From the IMG/VR virus record IMGVR_UViG_3300025155_000029, positions 1-30,204 of that record: a stretch of 30,204 nt of DNA; one strand, 5' to 3'. A program made the translations under genes and the position numbers. The stretch comes from a virus. The notes beneath the pieces were generated by a model. That model worked only from the letters and a program-made list of their open reading frames with translations, did not search any database and had not been told where the DNA came from. Positions 22,611 to 30,012 of this stretch are shown here, in pieces. Every line of letters begins with the position of its first letter. The stretch's first letter is position 1.

Positions 22611-24992
22611 ATGGCCCAACATTCATATCAATATTTCACATCAAAAGGTAAACCTTTCTATTCTGATAAAAAGTTATCTGATGATGAATTAGATGAACTT
22701 CTTTCAGAATTAGAGACTGAAGAAGTTCCTGAACCTATAATTGAACCTGTAGTTGAAGAATCTATTATTGAAGAACCTGAACCAGTAATTGAGGAAGAAG
22801 AACCATCTATGCTAAGAAAAGCATATAATTGGGCTGCTACTCCTACGGTAGATATACGCGGTTCGTTTAGTCCTGAGATGCAACAGGGAATGGAACTATT
22901 TTCTGAAGAACATCCTAATATTGGAGGTGGATTAAATTTTGGTATTGATGTTTTATCAGGTGCTTCATCTCCATTAAGTTTAGCTACTGCTGGTGCTGGT
23001 GCTTTAACTAGATTAGCAGGCAAACTTCCTCAAATTGCTAGAACTGGAGCTAGGACTATCGGTGGTGTTACGGCCGCGTCAGGTGGAGAAAGAATAATTA
23101 ATGCTAAATCACCTCAAGAAGCTGCATTTGGGTTAGGTGAATTAGGAATTGGTTTATTAGGAGCGCGTGGGCCTAAAATTAAAGCTGGTAAACCTATTCC
23201 TAAACCAGATGATTTATTTAGTCCTGATGAATTAATGCCTGATAAAATAACTCCTAAATCTCCTGTAACCCAAGAATTTATGCCTGATATTAAAACTCCT
23301 GTTTCTAAGCCTGTTCCATCAACTAAGCCAATTTTACCGAGAGATTTAGCAGGAGCAAAACCACGATACAATTTAGCTGGCGAAGTGTATGAACCTATAT
23401 TTGACAATGATTTAGATAAAGCATTGTATATTATTGCTCAAAAAACACCATCAAAGCGTGATTCTGATTATCTTGCATTCGTAATGGAACATACGGGATT
23501 AGATAAGGCAGGCGCAAGACAAGCTGGACTAGATACACGCGCTAAAATTGCTGCAATTATAAAAAAATCCGAACCTGGTGAAGTTCAACTGCCAACTTTA
23601 TATGGTCAGGCAGGTAAAGCTGCTAAGCCTAGATTAAGAATAGAAAGAGATGGAACTTTTACTAATTTAGATACTGGTGAAGTTGTTCAACCAGGTCAAA
23701 AAATTCCTCCTAGTGAAACAGTAGAAATTCCACCTCCTCCAGTGAAACCTCCTAAACCACCTAAAGATTTTGAAGGTAAACCAGAAGATTTGCCTAAAGT
23801 AGATGTAAGGCGAACTAACTTACAAGAGGCTATTAATTTACCACGCGCTATTCAATCAGCATATGACCTATCTTTTCCCTTTAGACAGGGATTAGGATTA
23901 ATTCATACTAAAGGATGGTGGACTAGTTGGAATTCAATGATTAAATCTTATGGCTCAGAAAATTCATTTAGGGGAGTTATTGATTCTATTCTTGAAAGAC
24001 CCAATTATCTTTCAGTAAAAGATGCTAGTGGTAAAGTTCAAAAATCATTAGCTGAACGCGCTGGATTAGCTTTAACTGATTTAACTGAATTATCTAAACG
24101 TGAAGAAGCCATTATGTCTACTTGGGCTGAGAAGATTCCAGGTATTCGTGCATCTAATAGAGCATATACAGCATTCGCTAATAAACTGCGTGCTGACAAT
24201 TTTGATTCATTAATTTTACAAGCTGAAAAGATGGGATTAGACCCTAAAAATAATGATGTATTATCTAAGCAAATTGCTAGTTATGTAAATAATGCATCAG
24301 GACGAGGTAGCTTAGGTTCCTTAGAAAAAGCTGCTGTGGAGTTAAATGGATTTTTCTTTTCACCTAGGTTAATTGCGTCTAGATTACAAATGATGAATCC
24401 AAAGAATTATATATTTTCTGAACCTATGGTAAGAAAACAATATCTTAAATCAATGATGGCTATGGCAGGAACTTGGACTACTATGGCTTCATTAGCTAAA
24501 ATAGCTGGTGCTGAAGTTTCATTAGACCTCAACAGTGCTGATTTTGGTAAAATTAAAATCGGTGATACGCGATTAGACCCTGCTGGTGGTTTTCAACAGT
24601 ATTTAGTTTTATTATCTAGAATGGCTAGTGGAAAATATACTACCTCTACTACAGGAAAAGAACATAAATTTGGTGAAAAATTTGGGAGTAAGACTAGGTT
24701 AGATACTCTTGCTGATTTTATTCAAAATAAATTAGCTCCAGTTCCTAGCTATGGAGCGCGCGCTGCCGAAGCTACTAGTTATAGACCATTTCAAGTGGGT
24801 GATGAAACTGTTAGAATGTTTACTCCTATTATTTTACAAGATTTAATTGAATTAATACAGGAAGACCCTGATTTAATTCCATTAGCTTTACCTGCTACTG
24901 CCATTGGAATAGGTTCTCAAACTTATGGTAGAAATAAACCTAAACCTTTAATCATTCCACCAGAATTTGATTTTCAGATTCCCCAGAGATAA
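22611..24992 (+). CDS. Large internal virion protein, LPD38-like C-terminus
   Basis: Encodes 793 residues. The N-terminus has an acidic Glu/Pro repeat (about residues 28-65, EEPEPVIEEE). A Gly/Ala-rich hydrophobic region at 105-165 could insert in membranes. There is a Pro-rich linker near 365-400. From about 410 to the end the pattern NNASGRGSLGSLEKAAVELNGFFFSPRL ... MMNPKNYIF ... DFGKIKIGDTRLDPAGGFQQYLVL is the one I associate with large-polyvalent-protein-associated domain LPD38 of phage proteins. Probably a multi-domain ejection protein forming part of the DNA-delivery path. It starts two bases after the previous stop. Confidence 0.68.
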   Translation: MAQHSYQYFTSKGKPFYSDKKLSDDELDELLSELETEEVPEPIIEPVVEESIIEEPEPVIEEEEPSMLRKAYNWAATPTVDIRGSFSPEMQQGMELFSEEHPNIGGGLNFGIDVLSGASSPLSLATAGAGALTRLAGKLPQIARTGARTIGGVTAASGGERIINAKSPQEAAFGLGELGIGLLGARGPKIKAGKPIPKPDDLFSPDELMPDKITPKSPVTQEFMPDIKTPVSKPVPSTKPILPRDLAGAKPRYNLAGEVYEPIFDNDLDKALYIIAQKTPSKRDSDYLAFVMEHTGLDKAGARQAGLDTRAKIAAIIKKSEPGEVQLPTLYGQAGKAAKPRLRIERDGTFTNLDTGEVVQPGQKIPPSETVEIPPPPVKPPKPPKDFEGKPEDLPKVDVRRTNLQEAINLPRAIQSAYDLSFPFRQGLGLIHTKGWWTSWNSMIKSYGSENSFRGVIDSILERPNYLSVKDASGKVQKSLAERAGLALTDLTELSKREEAIMSTWAEKIPGIRASNRAYTAFANKLRADNFDSLILQAEKMGLDPKNNDVLSKQIASYVNNASGRGSLGSLEKAAVELNGFFFSPRLIASRLQMMNPKNYIFSEPMVRKQYLKSMMAMAGTWTTMASLAKIAGAEVSLDLNSADFGKIKIGDTRLDPAGGFQQYLVLLSRMASGKYTTSTTGKEHKFGEKFGSKTRLDTLADFIQNKLAPVPSYGARAAEATSYRPFQVGDETVRMFTPIILQDLIELIQEDPDLIPLALPATAIGIGSQTYGRNKPKPLIIPPEFDFQIPQR

Positions 24993-24995
24993 TCC

Positions 24996-26624
24996 ATGCC
25001 AGAACCAATATTTCCTAGAAGTGAAATATCCAGAATAGCTCATCAAATAAAAGATGAAGACCCTGATGCATGGTATCATTGTCATGTATTAGGAGACCCT
25101 AAACGTCTTAATTATATGATTAAAGTAGGTAAAAAATGTTTTAGTGAATCTAATGGTTCTGTAAGTGGTAATTGGTCTAATGGTAACAAAAACAAGATGT
25201 CGGCTGATGGAATATCATTTTTGGCTGCTAATGGTAATTATTATTTTATTGATATAATTATTGGTGCTAAAGATAGACTTGATAGTCCAGAACCTACATT
25301 ATCTGTGCATTCAGTAGGTGAAGAGGCATTATTAAGAGATGGTGCTGGTAATTATATTGGACGCGACGGATTTATTGAACTCAATGAATTTCCTCCTTAT
25401 TTTGGTGGGGACGGTTTAGCTGATACTACCTTATTAGGTCATTCATTATTCTGGGGGTTAGGTGGGTATAAGAAATATAGACAACAATTAACTGAAAATT
25501 TATCTCATATTAAACATGATTTAGGTGCGGACTATGTTAGGTGGTTTTTTACTGTAGGAACTTTCGATGGTGGAATTGGCCAAGACCCATTTTCTGATAT
25601 TGGAGCTTTCTATAACTGGTCTAATCATTTACAACTATGTTATGGAATGATGAATTTATTGAAAAGTTTTGGACTTAAATCTCAATTAACTTTAGTAGGC
25701 GCGTTTGGTCAAGCTGATACACAAACAAAACGTGATGCTATAGTTGATAGAGCCGCTGTCTTAATTAAGGATTATATTGATGATTTTGTAGTAGTTGAAA
25801 TGTGGAATGAATATAAAGTTAATCATGCTGAACGCGCATGGTTACGTAATATGGCTAGAAGATTACAAAGTCAATTACCAGCAGGATTTCCAATTGGATT
25901 ATCTTCTCCTGATTGTGTAATGGGTGGAAATGCTTCAACTCAAGAAGTATTAGCAGAAATTGAAGCTATGTATGGTGGTGATAGTGGAGCAAATACTTTA
26001 ATCATTCATAATACACGTCCTGAACCAATTTGGCGCGCTGAAACATTACGTCAAATTGGCATTATTATGGCTATTGTAGAAGGTGAACCTCGCGGTCCTG
26101 GTGCTAGTGCCGGAGGTGATATAATTGACCATAATGTATTAGGTAATGATTATTTATCAGCGATTCGAGCGCGTGCTAAGACTTATACTGCACATAGTAT
26201 GCCTGGTATTTGGGGTGGTCATTGTGACCCTAGATGGAATTTTCAAAATAAATGGAAGAATGTTTGGGAGGTAACTAATTGGAATAATATAGCAGATAAT
26301 TTTAAATCAATTCGTGAAACAGGTGAACCTATAGGGGGAGAAATGCCATTACCAAATCGAGGTGAAGTATTCCAATTTTTACAATGGTTAGATTGGTTTT
26401 ATACTGCACAGGAAGGATTACAGAGAGAAGCTGGTTTAGTATTTTTACGTAGAAATGACGAAGGTATTATTGTAGGAGCTAATGCAGATTTGGAAGGCGT
26501 AGCAGCATGGGGATATGATGTTTATATAGCACAAAGAACATCAGGTAAATCTCATGAAGAAGCTCAAGAAGAAGTTAGACGACAGATTGAAAATTCTGGG
26601 GAATGGAAGTCTAAACATCCATAA
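24996..26624 (+). CDS. Clan GH-A-like glycoside hydrolase, virion-associated candidate
   Basis: Encodes 542 residues. Residues 1-90 form an N-terminal module. From about 90 a TIM-barrel-like pattern follows: DYVRWFFTVGTFD; FVVVEMWNEYKVN with N271-E272 as the strand-4 acid/base; TLIIHNTRPEP with H338 at strand 6; IIMAIVEGEP with E362 (or E364) as the likely strand-7 nucleophile. This is the catalytic layout of clan GH-A retaining enzymes (GH5-like). There is no signal peptide, so it is either virion-borne, acting as a depolymerase on host glycan, or released at lysis. It is the last gene of the rightward operon, after the internal-virion genes. The exact family and substrate are not determined. 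Confidence 0.72.
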   Translation: MPEPIFPRSEISRIAHQIKDEDPDAWYHCHVLGDPKRLNYMIKVGKKCFSESNGSVSGNWSNGNKNKMSADGISFLAANGNYYFIDIIIGAKDRLDSPEPTLSVHSVGEEALLRDGAGNYIGRDGFIELNEFPPYFGGDGLADTTLLGHSLFWGLGGYKKYRQQLTENLSHIKHDLGADYVRWFFTVGTFDGGIGQDPFSDIGAFYNWSNHLQLCYGMMNLLKSFGLKSQLTLVGAFGQADTQTKRDAIVDRAAVLIKDYIDDFVVVEMWNEYKVNHAERAWLRNMARRLQSQLPAGFPIGLSSPDCVMGGNASTQEVLAEIEAMYGGDSGANTLIIHNTRPEPIWRAETLRQIGIIMAIVEGEPRGPGASAGGDIIDHNVLGNDYLSAIRARAKTYTAHSMPGIWGGHCDPRWNFQNKWKNVWEVTNWNNIADNFKSIRETGEPIGGEMPLPNRGEVFQFLQWLDWFYTAQEGLQREAGLVFLRRNDEGIIVGANADLEGVAAWGYDVYIAQRTSGKSHEEAQEEVRRQIENSGEWKSKHP

Positions 26625-26792
26625 TCATTCCTTAGCAGTTAAAATTATAACTTCTTTGTCAGTTAAACCGAGTTTACCTATTTCTATGTTTAAAATAGGA
26701 AAATAAACTGAACCTGCTTTAAAATAAACCTCCTTTTGATTTTCAGATTCTCGTTTAACATACAACCATTTTAGTAGTTCTTCGCCTGTCAT
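26625..26792 (-). CDS. Small hypothetical protein, end of leftward operon
   Basis: Encodes 55 residues (MTGEELLKWLYVKRESENQK at the start). It is a charged, mixed alpha/beta protein with no recognised motif. GAGG five bases before the ATG and an ATGA overlap with the upstream minus-strand gene support it. Its stop codon begins at the very next base after the hydrolase stop, so the two operons converge with no intergenic DNA. Confidence 0.7.
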   Translation of the reverse strand: MTGEELLKWLYVKRESENQKEVYFKAGSVYFPILNIEIGKLGLTDKEVIILTAKE

Positions 26793-27025
26793 TTTATCCT
26801 CGTTTTAACTAAATCTTCTAGGGTTTCAAAATCAGGAGCTTTTATATAACCACTGAATTCAAATCCAATCATATGATTATAATTGGAAACAATATAATAT
26901 TCTGTTCCATTTTTAGCCCTACACCATCTATTAAGTATATCTATAGTTTCAATTTCATATCTAGAACGTAACCATTCAAGACTTTGTGTTAAATTAGATG
27001 AAAGAACTGCAATTGGTTTTTCCAT
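26789..27025 (-). CDS. Hypothetical 78-residue protein
   Basis: Encodes 78 residues (MEKPIAVLSSNLTQSLEWLR at the start). It contains a helix-strand pattern with RWCRAKNGTEYYIVSNYN and an FEFSGYIKAPDFETLEDLV tail. AGGAG lies six bases before the ATG. It is downstream of the tRNA gene and coupled by ATGA to the last gene of the array. No family recognised; a small cytoplasmic early protein. Confidence 0.7.
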   Translation of the reverse strand: MEKPIAVLSSNLTQSLEWLRSRYEIETIDILNRWCRAKNGTEYYIVSNYNHMIGFEFSGYIKAPDFETLEDLVKTRIK

Positions 27026-27044
27026 TTTAATCTCCTATTGATAA

Positions 27045-27126
27045 TGCGCGTGGTCGGACTCGAACCGACATGCTTTTCAGCGACAAATTTTAAGTCTGTT
27101 GTGTATACCAATTCCACCACACGCGC
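27045..27126 (-). tRNA. tRNA-Leu (anticodon UAA)
   Basis: The minus strand folds as a class II tRNA. The acceptor stem is GCGCGTG with CACGCGC and discriminator A. The D region TGGAATTGGTATAC follows, then an anticodon stem ACAGA/TTTGT with loop CTTAAAA (anticodon TAA), a short variable arm GCT-GAAA-AGC, and T arm GTCGG-TTCGAGT-CCGAC. CCA is not encoded. The phage uses TTA heavily for leucine, so the tRNA fits its codon needs. It lies within the leftward early array between two protein genes. Confidence 0.95.
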
Positions 27127-27134
27127 TTGATTAA

Positions 27135-27350
27135 TTATTCTACCTCAGAATTAGGGTCATTAAATACTACTGCTTTAATAGCCCACATTGCAGTTTGTTC
27201 ATTATTAGTTAAAGCGATTGATTGATGACGAGATTGTGGACAAATCTCTTTAATCAATCTTTCACCCTCACTAAAATGTTCTCTAAGTTTATTAATTTTC
27301 TCTAGTCCCTCTGATGATGGTTTGTGATATGCGTAAGGTTTGTCAATCAT
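27135..27350 (-). CDS. Acb2/Tad1-like cyclic-nucleotide sponge candidate
   Basis: Encodes 71 residues from the ATG at 27350, with GGGAG six bases upstream; the longer frame to 27434 has no such site and overlaps the next gene. The pattern SSEGLEKINKLREHFSEGERLI, then CPQSRHQSIALTNNEQ.AMWAIKA, fits the two-helix Acb2/Tad1 hairpin family (long helix, cP.SR...A.t..E.a..wa.kAi). Known members sequester cyclic nucleotide or cADPR-type signals of CBASS and Thoeris immunity. The usual LE before the last helix is NE here. Assignment is by pattern recognition only; binding specificity is unknown. It is two bases downstream of the cold-shock gene. Confidence 0.72.
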   Translation of the reverse strand: MIDKPYAYHKPSSEGLEKINKLREHFSEGERLIKEICPQSRHQSIALTNNEQTAMWAIKAVVFNDPNSEVE

Positions 27351-27351
27351 T

Positions 27352-27582
27352 TTAACTCCCAATATTTGGAAAATCTGCCCTTCTAACGTTAGATGCACGC
27401 GGTCCTTTTCTACTATTTTCTTCCTCAAATTCAACTGGAACTAAATTCTTTTCTTTCATATCAACTTCTAAATCTTTCCAATGTCCACTGAAATCACTCC
27501 TGTGAAAGAAATAGTCCACTTTACCACAGCGGATAAAACCGAATCCTTTTTCCGCGACTAATCTAATTACTTCACCTTTCAT
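27352..27582 (-). CDS. Cold-shock-domain protein
   Basis: Encodes 76 residues. It has the cold-shock fold signature: KGEVIRLVAEKGFGFIRCG with RNP1-like KGFGFI at residues 11-16, DYFFHRSD (RNP2-like) at about 23-30, and PVEFEEENSRKGPRASNVRR near the end. It binds single-stranded RNA or DNA. The start is placed at ATG 27582 with GAGGAG eleven bases upstream; a GTG at 27594 abuts that site and is unlikely. The gene follows the 74-residue protein by a few bases. It could act as RNA chaperone in early infection. Confidence 0.88.
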   Translation of the reverse strand: MKGEVIRLVAEKGFGFIRCGKVDYFFHRSDFSGHWKDLEVDMKEKNLVPVEFEEENSRKGPRASNVRRADFPNIGS

Positions 27583-27587
27583 TTTGT

Positions 27588-27812
27588 TTACCACTCCTCT
27601 ATTGTAATTTCAGTATCTTCATCTATTTTACTTAATCTAATTCCATCACCCATCATCCGATATGTATAAAATTCACTACCTACACAATTTAAAACTTCTT
27701 CTAAAACTTTAATTAATTCTGTTGGATTTTTAACCTTCATTCTAGTTTCATCTTTATAACCTGCATTTAAAACTAATTCATCTGAATTACAGTTAACTAC
27801 TATGTTAATCAT
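27588..27812 (-). CDS. Hypothetical 74-residue protein
   Basis: Encodes 74 residues (MINIVVNCNSDELVLNAGYK at the start). It is an acidic alpha/beta protein with a helix around KNPTELIKVLEEVLNCV and a C-terminal strand (EDTEITIEEW). AAGGAAG lies six bases before the ATG, and the start overlaps the previous gene by eight bases. No family recognised; a small early phage protein by context. Confidence 0.68.
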   Translation of the reverse strand: MINIVVNCNSDELVLNAGYKDETRMKVKNPTELIKVLEEVLNCVGSEFYTYRMMGDGIRLSKIDEDTEITIEEW

Positions 27813-28038
27813 TTTGTTCTTCCTTTTCTTTTCTCATTTTAATTGCATCATCTAATATCGTATGCCATACATTTTTTCCCCAACCATCTAGCATACAATA
27901 TTTTTGAACATATTCATGTGCATCAGACAATCTTCTACTAGTATCTTCATTTGCATGTGCATGTCCTATTTCTCTAGACAACCACTCAATAATTTCATAT
28001 CTATTATTAAATATCATTTTATCTTTAAGAGAATTCAT
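27805..28038 (-). CDS. Hypothetical 77-residue helical protein
   Basis: Encodes 77 residues, mainly helical and charged: YEIIEWLSREIGHAHANEDT, HEYVQKYCML, WHTILDDAIKMRKEKEEQ. His and Cys residues are scattered without a zinc pattern. An AAAGGAAA site precedes the ATG, and the start overlaps the 40-residue zinc-ribbon gene by ATGA. No family recognised. Confidence 0.68.
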   Translation of the reverse strand: MNSLKDKMIFNNRYEIIEWLSREIGHAHANEDTSRRLSDAHEYVQKYCMLDGWGKNVWHTILDDAIKMRKEKEEQND

Positions 28039-28157
28039 TTTTGTTTCCTTTCTTTTATTTCAGATAAATTTTCCTTTATCATTTTTCCACAATTAGAACA
28101 TCTATCTATATTAATAGGATTCCAATTTCTACAAAATGAACAGCACCATTCAATCAT
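28035..28157 (-). CDS. 40-residue zinc-ribbon protein
   Basis: Encodes 40 residues. Cysteines C6/C9 and C20/C23 make two CxxC pairs (CSFC and CSNC) eleven residues apart, a minimal zinc ribbon, followed by a lysine-rich tail. GGGGAAAC upstream of the ATG is identical to the site of another gene 219 bases away. The stop overlaps the next gene's ATG (ATGA), so the gene is well supported despite its size. A nucleic-acid or protein-binding role is inferred. Confidence 0.72.
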   Translation of the reverse strand: MIEWCCSFCRNWNPINIDRCSNCGKMIKENLSEIKERKQK

Positions 28158-28170
28158 TTCTGTTTCCCCT
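28154..28170 (-). repeat. 17-bp repeated translation-start region (copy 1 of 2)
   Basis: TCATTTCTGTTTCCCCT occurs at 28154-28170 and again, identically, at 28373-28389. Each copy covers the ribosome site and start codon (minus-strand AGGGGAAACAGAAATGA) of a small gene. The repeat suggests duplication of an initiation module or a shared translational operator. Confidence 0.7.
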
Positions 28171-28376
28171 CATTTAAAAATAACAAAGAACATCATTTCA
28201 CCTGTTGGTTTACCATTTTCATCCTTAATTTCAAATAATGTTTTTCCTTCAATATCATATATAATCATTTCTCTATGATGAATTCTTTTTGCTTCATCTG
28301 AGGTTAATTTTACAGCATAATAAGGATATGGACTTCCAATATTATATTCATTTTCATCATCTTGGATAATAGTCAT
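28170..28376 (-). CDS. Hypothetical 68-residue protein
   Basis: Encodes 68 residues (MTIIQDDENEYNIGSPYPYY at the start). It has a helix (LTSDEAKRIHHREMI) and a strand pair with a Gly/Pro turn (FEIKDENGKPTGEMMFFVIFK). The ATG overlaps the ATPase stop as ATGA and uses the repeated AGGGGAAAC site. No motif recognised. Confidence 0.68.
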   Translation of the reverse strand: MTIIQDDENEYNIGSPYPYYAVKLTSDEAKRIHHREMIIYDIEGKTLFEIKDENGKPTGEMMFFVIFK

Positions 28377-29602
28377 TTCTGTTTCCCCTGTAAGTATCGT
28401 TTCATTTCCTCAAATACAGCATCAGGCATTTCATAAATAACCTGATTACCCATTGATTTAATTTTAATTTGGCCACCTGCTTCAAGTGAATTAGCACAAT
28501 CAACCCATTCATTCAGATTACCATGCATCCAGTATTTTTTGAGTAATTGTGCTTGACTGATTGAATGCGTATCGCGTATCAATAATTCCTGAATCAGAAT
28601 AGCTTTTCTAGTTGCATTACTAGTTTCTTTGTTTCCTACTTTATTCTGTGTAACCTGTCTAATTCCTGATATTAATTTTTCACCAATTTCAATTGCGAGT
28701 TTTAAAGATTCTAAATCTATTTCTAATTTAGGTTCTTTAGCTAAAGATAATAACATCGCCACTTTTAGAACACTATCTCCAAAACGATTCAATGTTCCTG
28801 TTTCATCTTTTACTTCTGATGCCTTAACTGTTTTTCTAAAATTAACATACCAATCATCATAATATTTTCCTACTTCAGTTAATTCATTATTTTCATCAGA
28901 TAATTCTTTAAATGGTCCATTTAATTTAATTAGTTCTTTTAGATACCTAACTAATTCATCTTCATCTACTACAATACCTCGCCTAGCTAATGAATTAATT
29001 ATTGATTCCTCTTTTTCATAAACAATAAAAGTGCGCGCGAAAAATCCACCCTTTAAATCTTTCATCTCAAAAAATTCATCGGAATGTGCTGCATTAATTC
29101 CACCGAATAATGTAACAGTAGGGTCTTTAAGTTTAAATGTTTCCATTTTTAATAATGAACTATATTCACCTTCCCAATAATTTCTATCATATAAATCAGT
29201 TAGAATGGTTAATGCAGCAGGGTCAGTAACCAATGATGAACTTAATTCCGATGCATTAATATAGCCTACTGATTTAACATTTACGCGGCCACCTGGCTCG
29301 GTTTTTGCAGTCCCTAGTTCCTTTAGGATTCCCTGAATTGATGAACGACCTATAATGAGGCGCGTGTTATTAACTTTCTTAACTAATCGTTTAGACAAAT
29401 TTATAGGTGGTCCTTTCTTCAGACCTGAATCAGCATGAAGAATACAATATATATTTGGATAGAGATTATATTTACCGCCTCTACTAATCCATATATTGTC
29501 CTTTACTACAGCTGATATGGTTACTAAACCTGACCACATCCAAAATGATGTAGGAGACTCCATATCTGAATGCATGTTGATTAGCTTGTCCAGCCATGAC
29601 AT
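28373..29602 (-). CDS. DUF3987-like ATPase
   Basis: Encodes 409 residues with the pattern of DUF3987 proteins (YfjI-like, frequently in phage replication regions). It opens with MSWLDKLINMHSDMESPTSFWMW. The P-loop region YCILHADSGLKKGPPINLSK (residues 52-71) has Gly-Leu-Lys-Lys-Gly-Pro-Pro, lacking the usual GK(S/T). Later blocks are GYINASELSSSLV, DLYDRNYWEGEYSS, TVTLFGGINAAHSDEFF and GGFFARTFIVYE, all usual in the family. A helical C-terminal half ends in a winged-helix-like part (LLKKYWMHGNLNEWVDCANSLEAGGQIKI). Likely a helicase-like or primase-associated ATPase in DNA replication; activity with the changed P-loop is uncertain. AGGGG lies seven bases before the ATG. Confidence 0.78.
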   Translation of the reverse strand: MSWLDKLINMHSDMESPTSFWMWSGLVTISAVVKDNIWISRGGKYNLYPNIYCILHADSGLKKGPPINLSKRLVKKVNNTRLIIGRSSIQGILKELGTAKTEPGGRVNVKSVGYINASELSSSLVTDPAALTILTDLYDRNYWEGEYSSLLKMETFKLKDPTVTLFGGINAAHSDEFFEMKDLKGGFFARTFIVYEKEESIINSLARRGIVVDEDELVRYLKELIKLNGPFKELSDENNELTEVGKYYDDWYVNFRKTVKASEVKDETGTLNRFGDSVLKVAMLLSLAKEPKLEIDLESLKLAIEIGEKLISGIRQVTQNKVGNKETSNATRKAILIQELLIRDTHSISQAQLLKKYWMHGNLNEWVDCANSLEAGGQIKIKSMGNQVIYEMPDAVFEEMKRYLQGKQK

Positions 29603-29610
29603 TACTACCC

Positions 29611-29787
29611 CTATCTTCTGTGAAATTCCTTTAAATCTCTTAGAGTTTTTACCATGACATTTTCTATTTTATCCTTAATTTCCTCTTTAAAATCACACAT
29701 CAAAGAATGCGCGTGCAATGATTTTGAATCTAGTCGAATTTCAAAATCATATTTTTCATCTAATAGAATTCGTTTGAGTATAATCAT
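29611..29787 (-). CDS. Small hypothetical 58-residue protein
   Basis: Encodes 58 residues (MIILKRILLDEKYDFEIRLD at the start), with strand-rich N-terminus and a charged helix (FKEEIKDKIENVMVKTLRDLKEF) at the end. GAGGAA lies about five bases before the ATG. It lies between the 71-residue gene and the ATPase in the same direction with small gaps. No family recognised. Confidence 0.68.
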   Translation of the reverse strand: MIILKRILLDEKYDFEIRLDSKSLHAHSLMCDFKEEIKDKIENVMVKTLRDLKEFHRR

Positions 29788-29796
29788 TTTGATTCC

Positions 29797-30012
29797 TCAG
29801 AATGGAATGTCATCGTTGACGTGTGTATTATAATCCTGTGATTTTCTTTTTTCTTCAAATCTCTGTTCTTCAAATCTCTGAATATCTTTTATTAACAAAG
29901 GAATTTTAGAGCAAATTTCAATTAGAGAATCTCCTTCTACTGAATGAACTGGACCAGCTTGTAGAGGATTATTTATATTTCTCTCAATTATTTGAAGTAA
30001 GTATTTTCTCAT
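29797..30012 (-). CDS. Hypothetical 71-residue protein
   Basis: Encodes 71 residues. It is helical (MRKYLLQIIERNINN ... LIEICSKIPLLIKDIQRFEEQRFEEKRK), with a repeated RFEE(Q/K)R pattern and an acidic tail ending DDIPF. The acidic, aromatic-ended tail resembles the C-terminal tip of single-stranded DNA-binding proteins, though nothing else here matches that family. GGGGAAG precedes the ATG; it overlaps the upstream gene by ATGA. Confidence 0.66.
   Translation of the reverse strand: MRKYLLQIIERNINNPLQAGPVHSVEGDSLIEICSKIPLLIKDIQRFEEQRFEEKRKSQDYNTHVNDDIPF

Noticed and set aside
22658-23407. Two Ser/Gly-rich minus-strand frames opposite the 793-residue gene
   Set aside because: Antisense of a low-complexity acidic and proline-rich region.
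27904-28278. 124-residue plus-strand frame with membrane-like segments
   Set aside because: Lies over three coupled minus-strand genes with good ribosome sites; hydrophobicity comes from antisense A/T bias.
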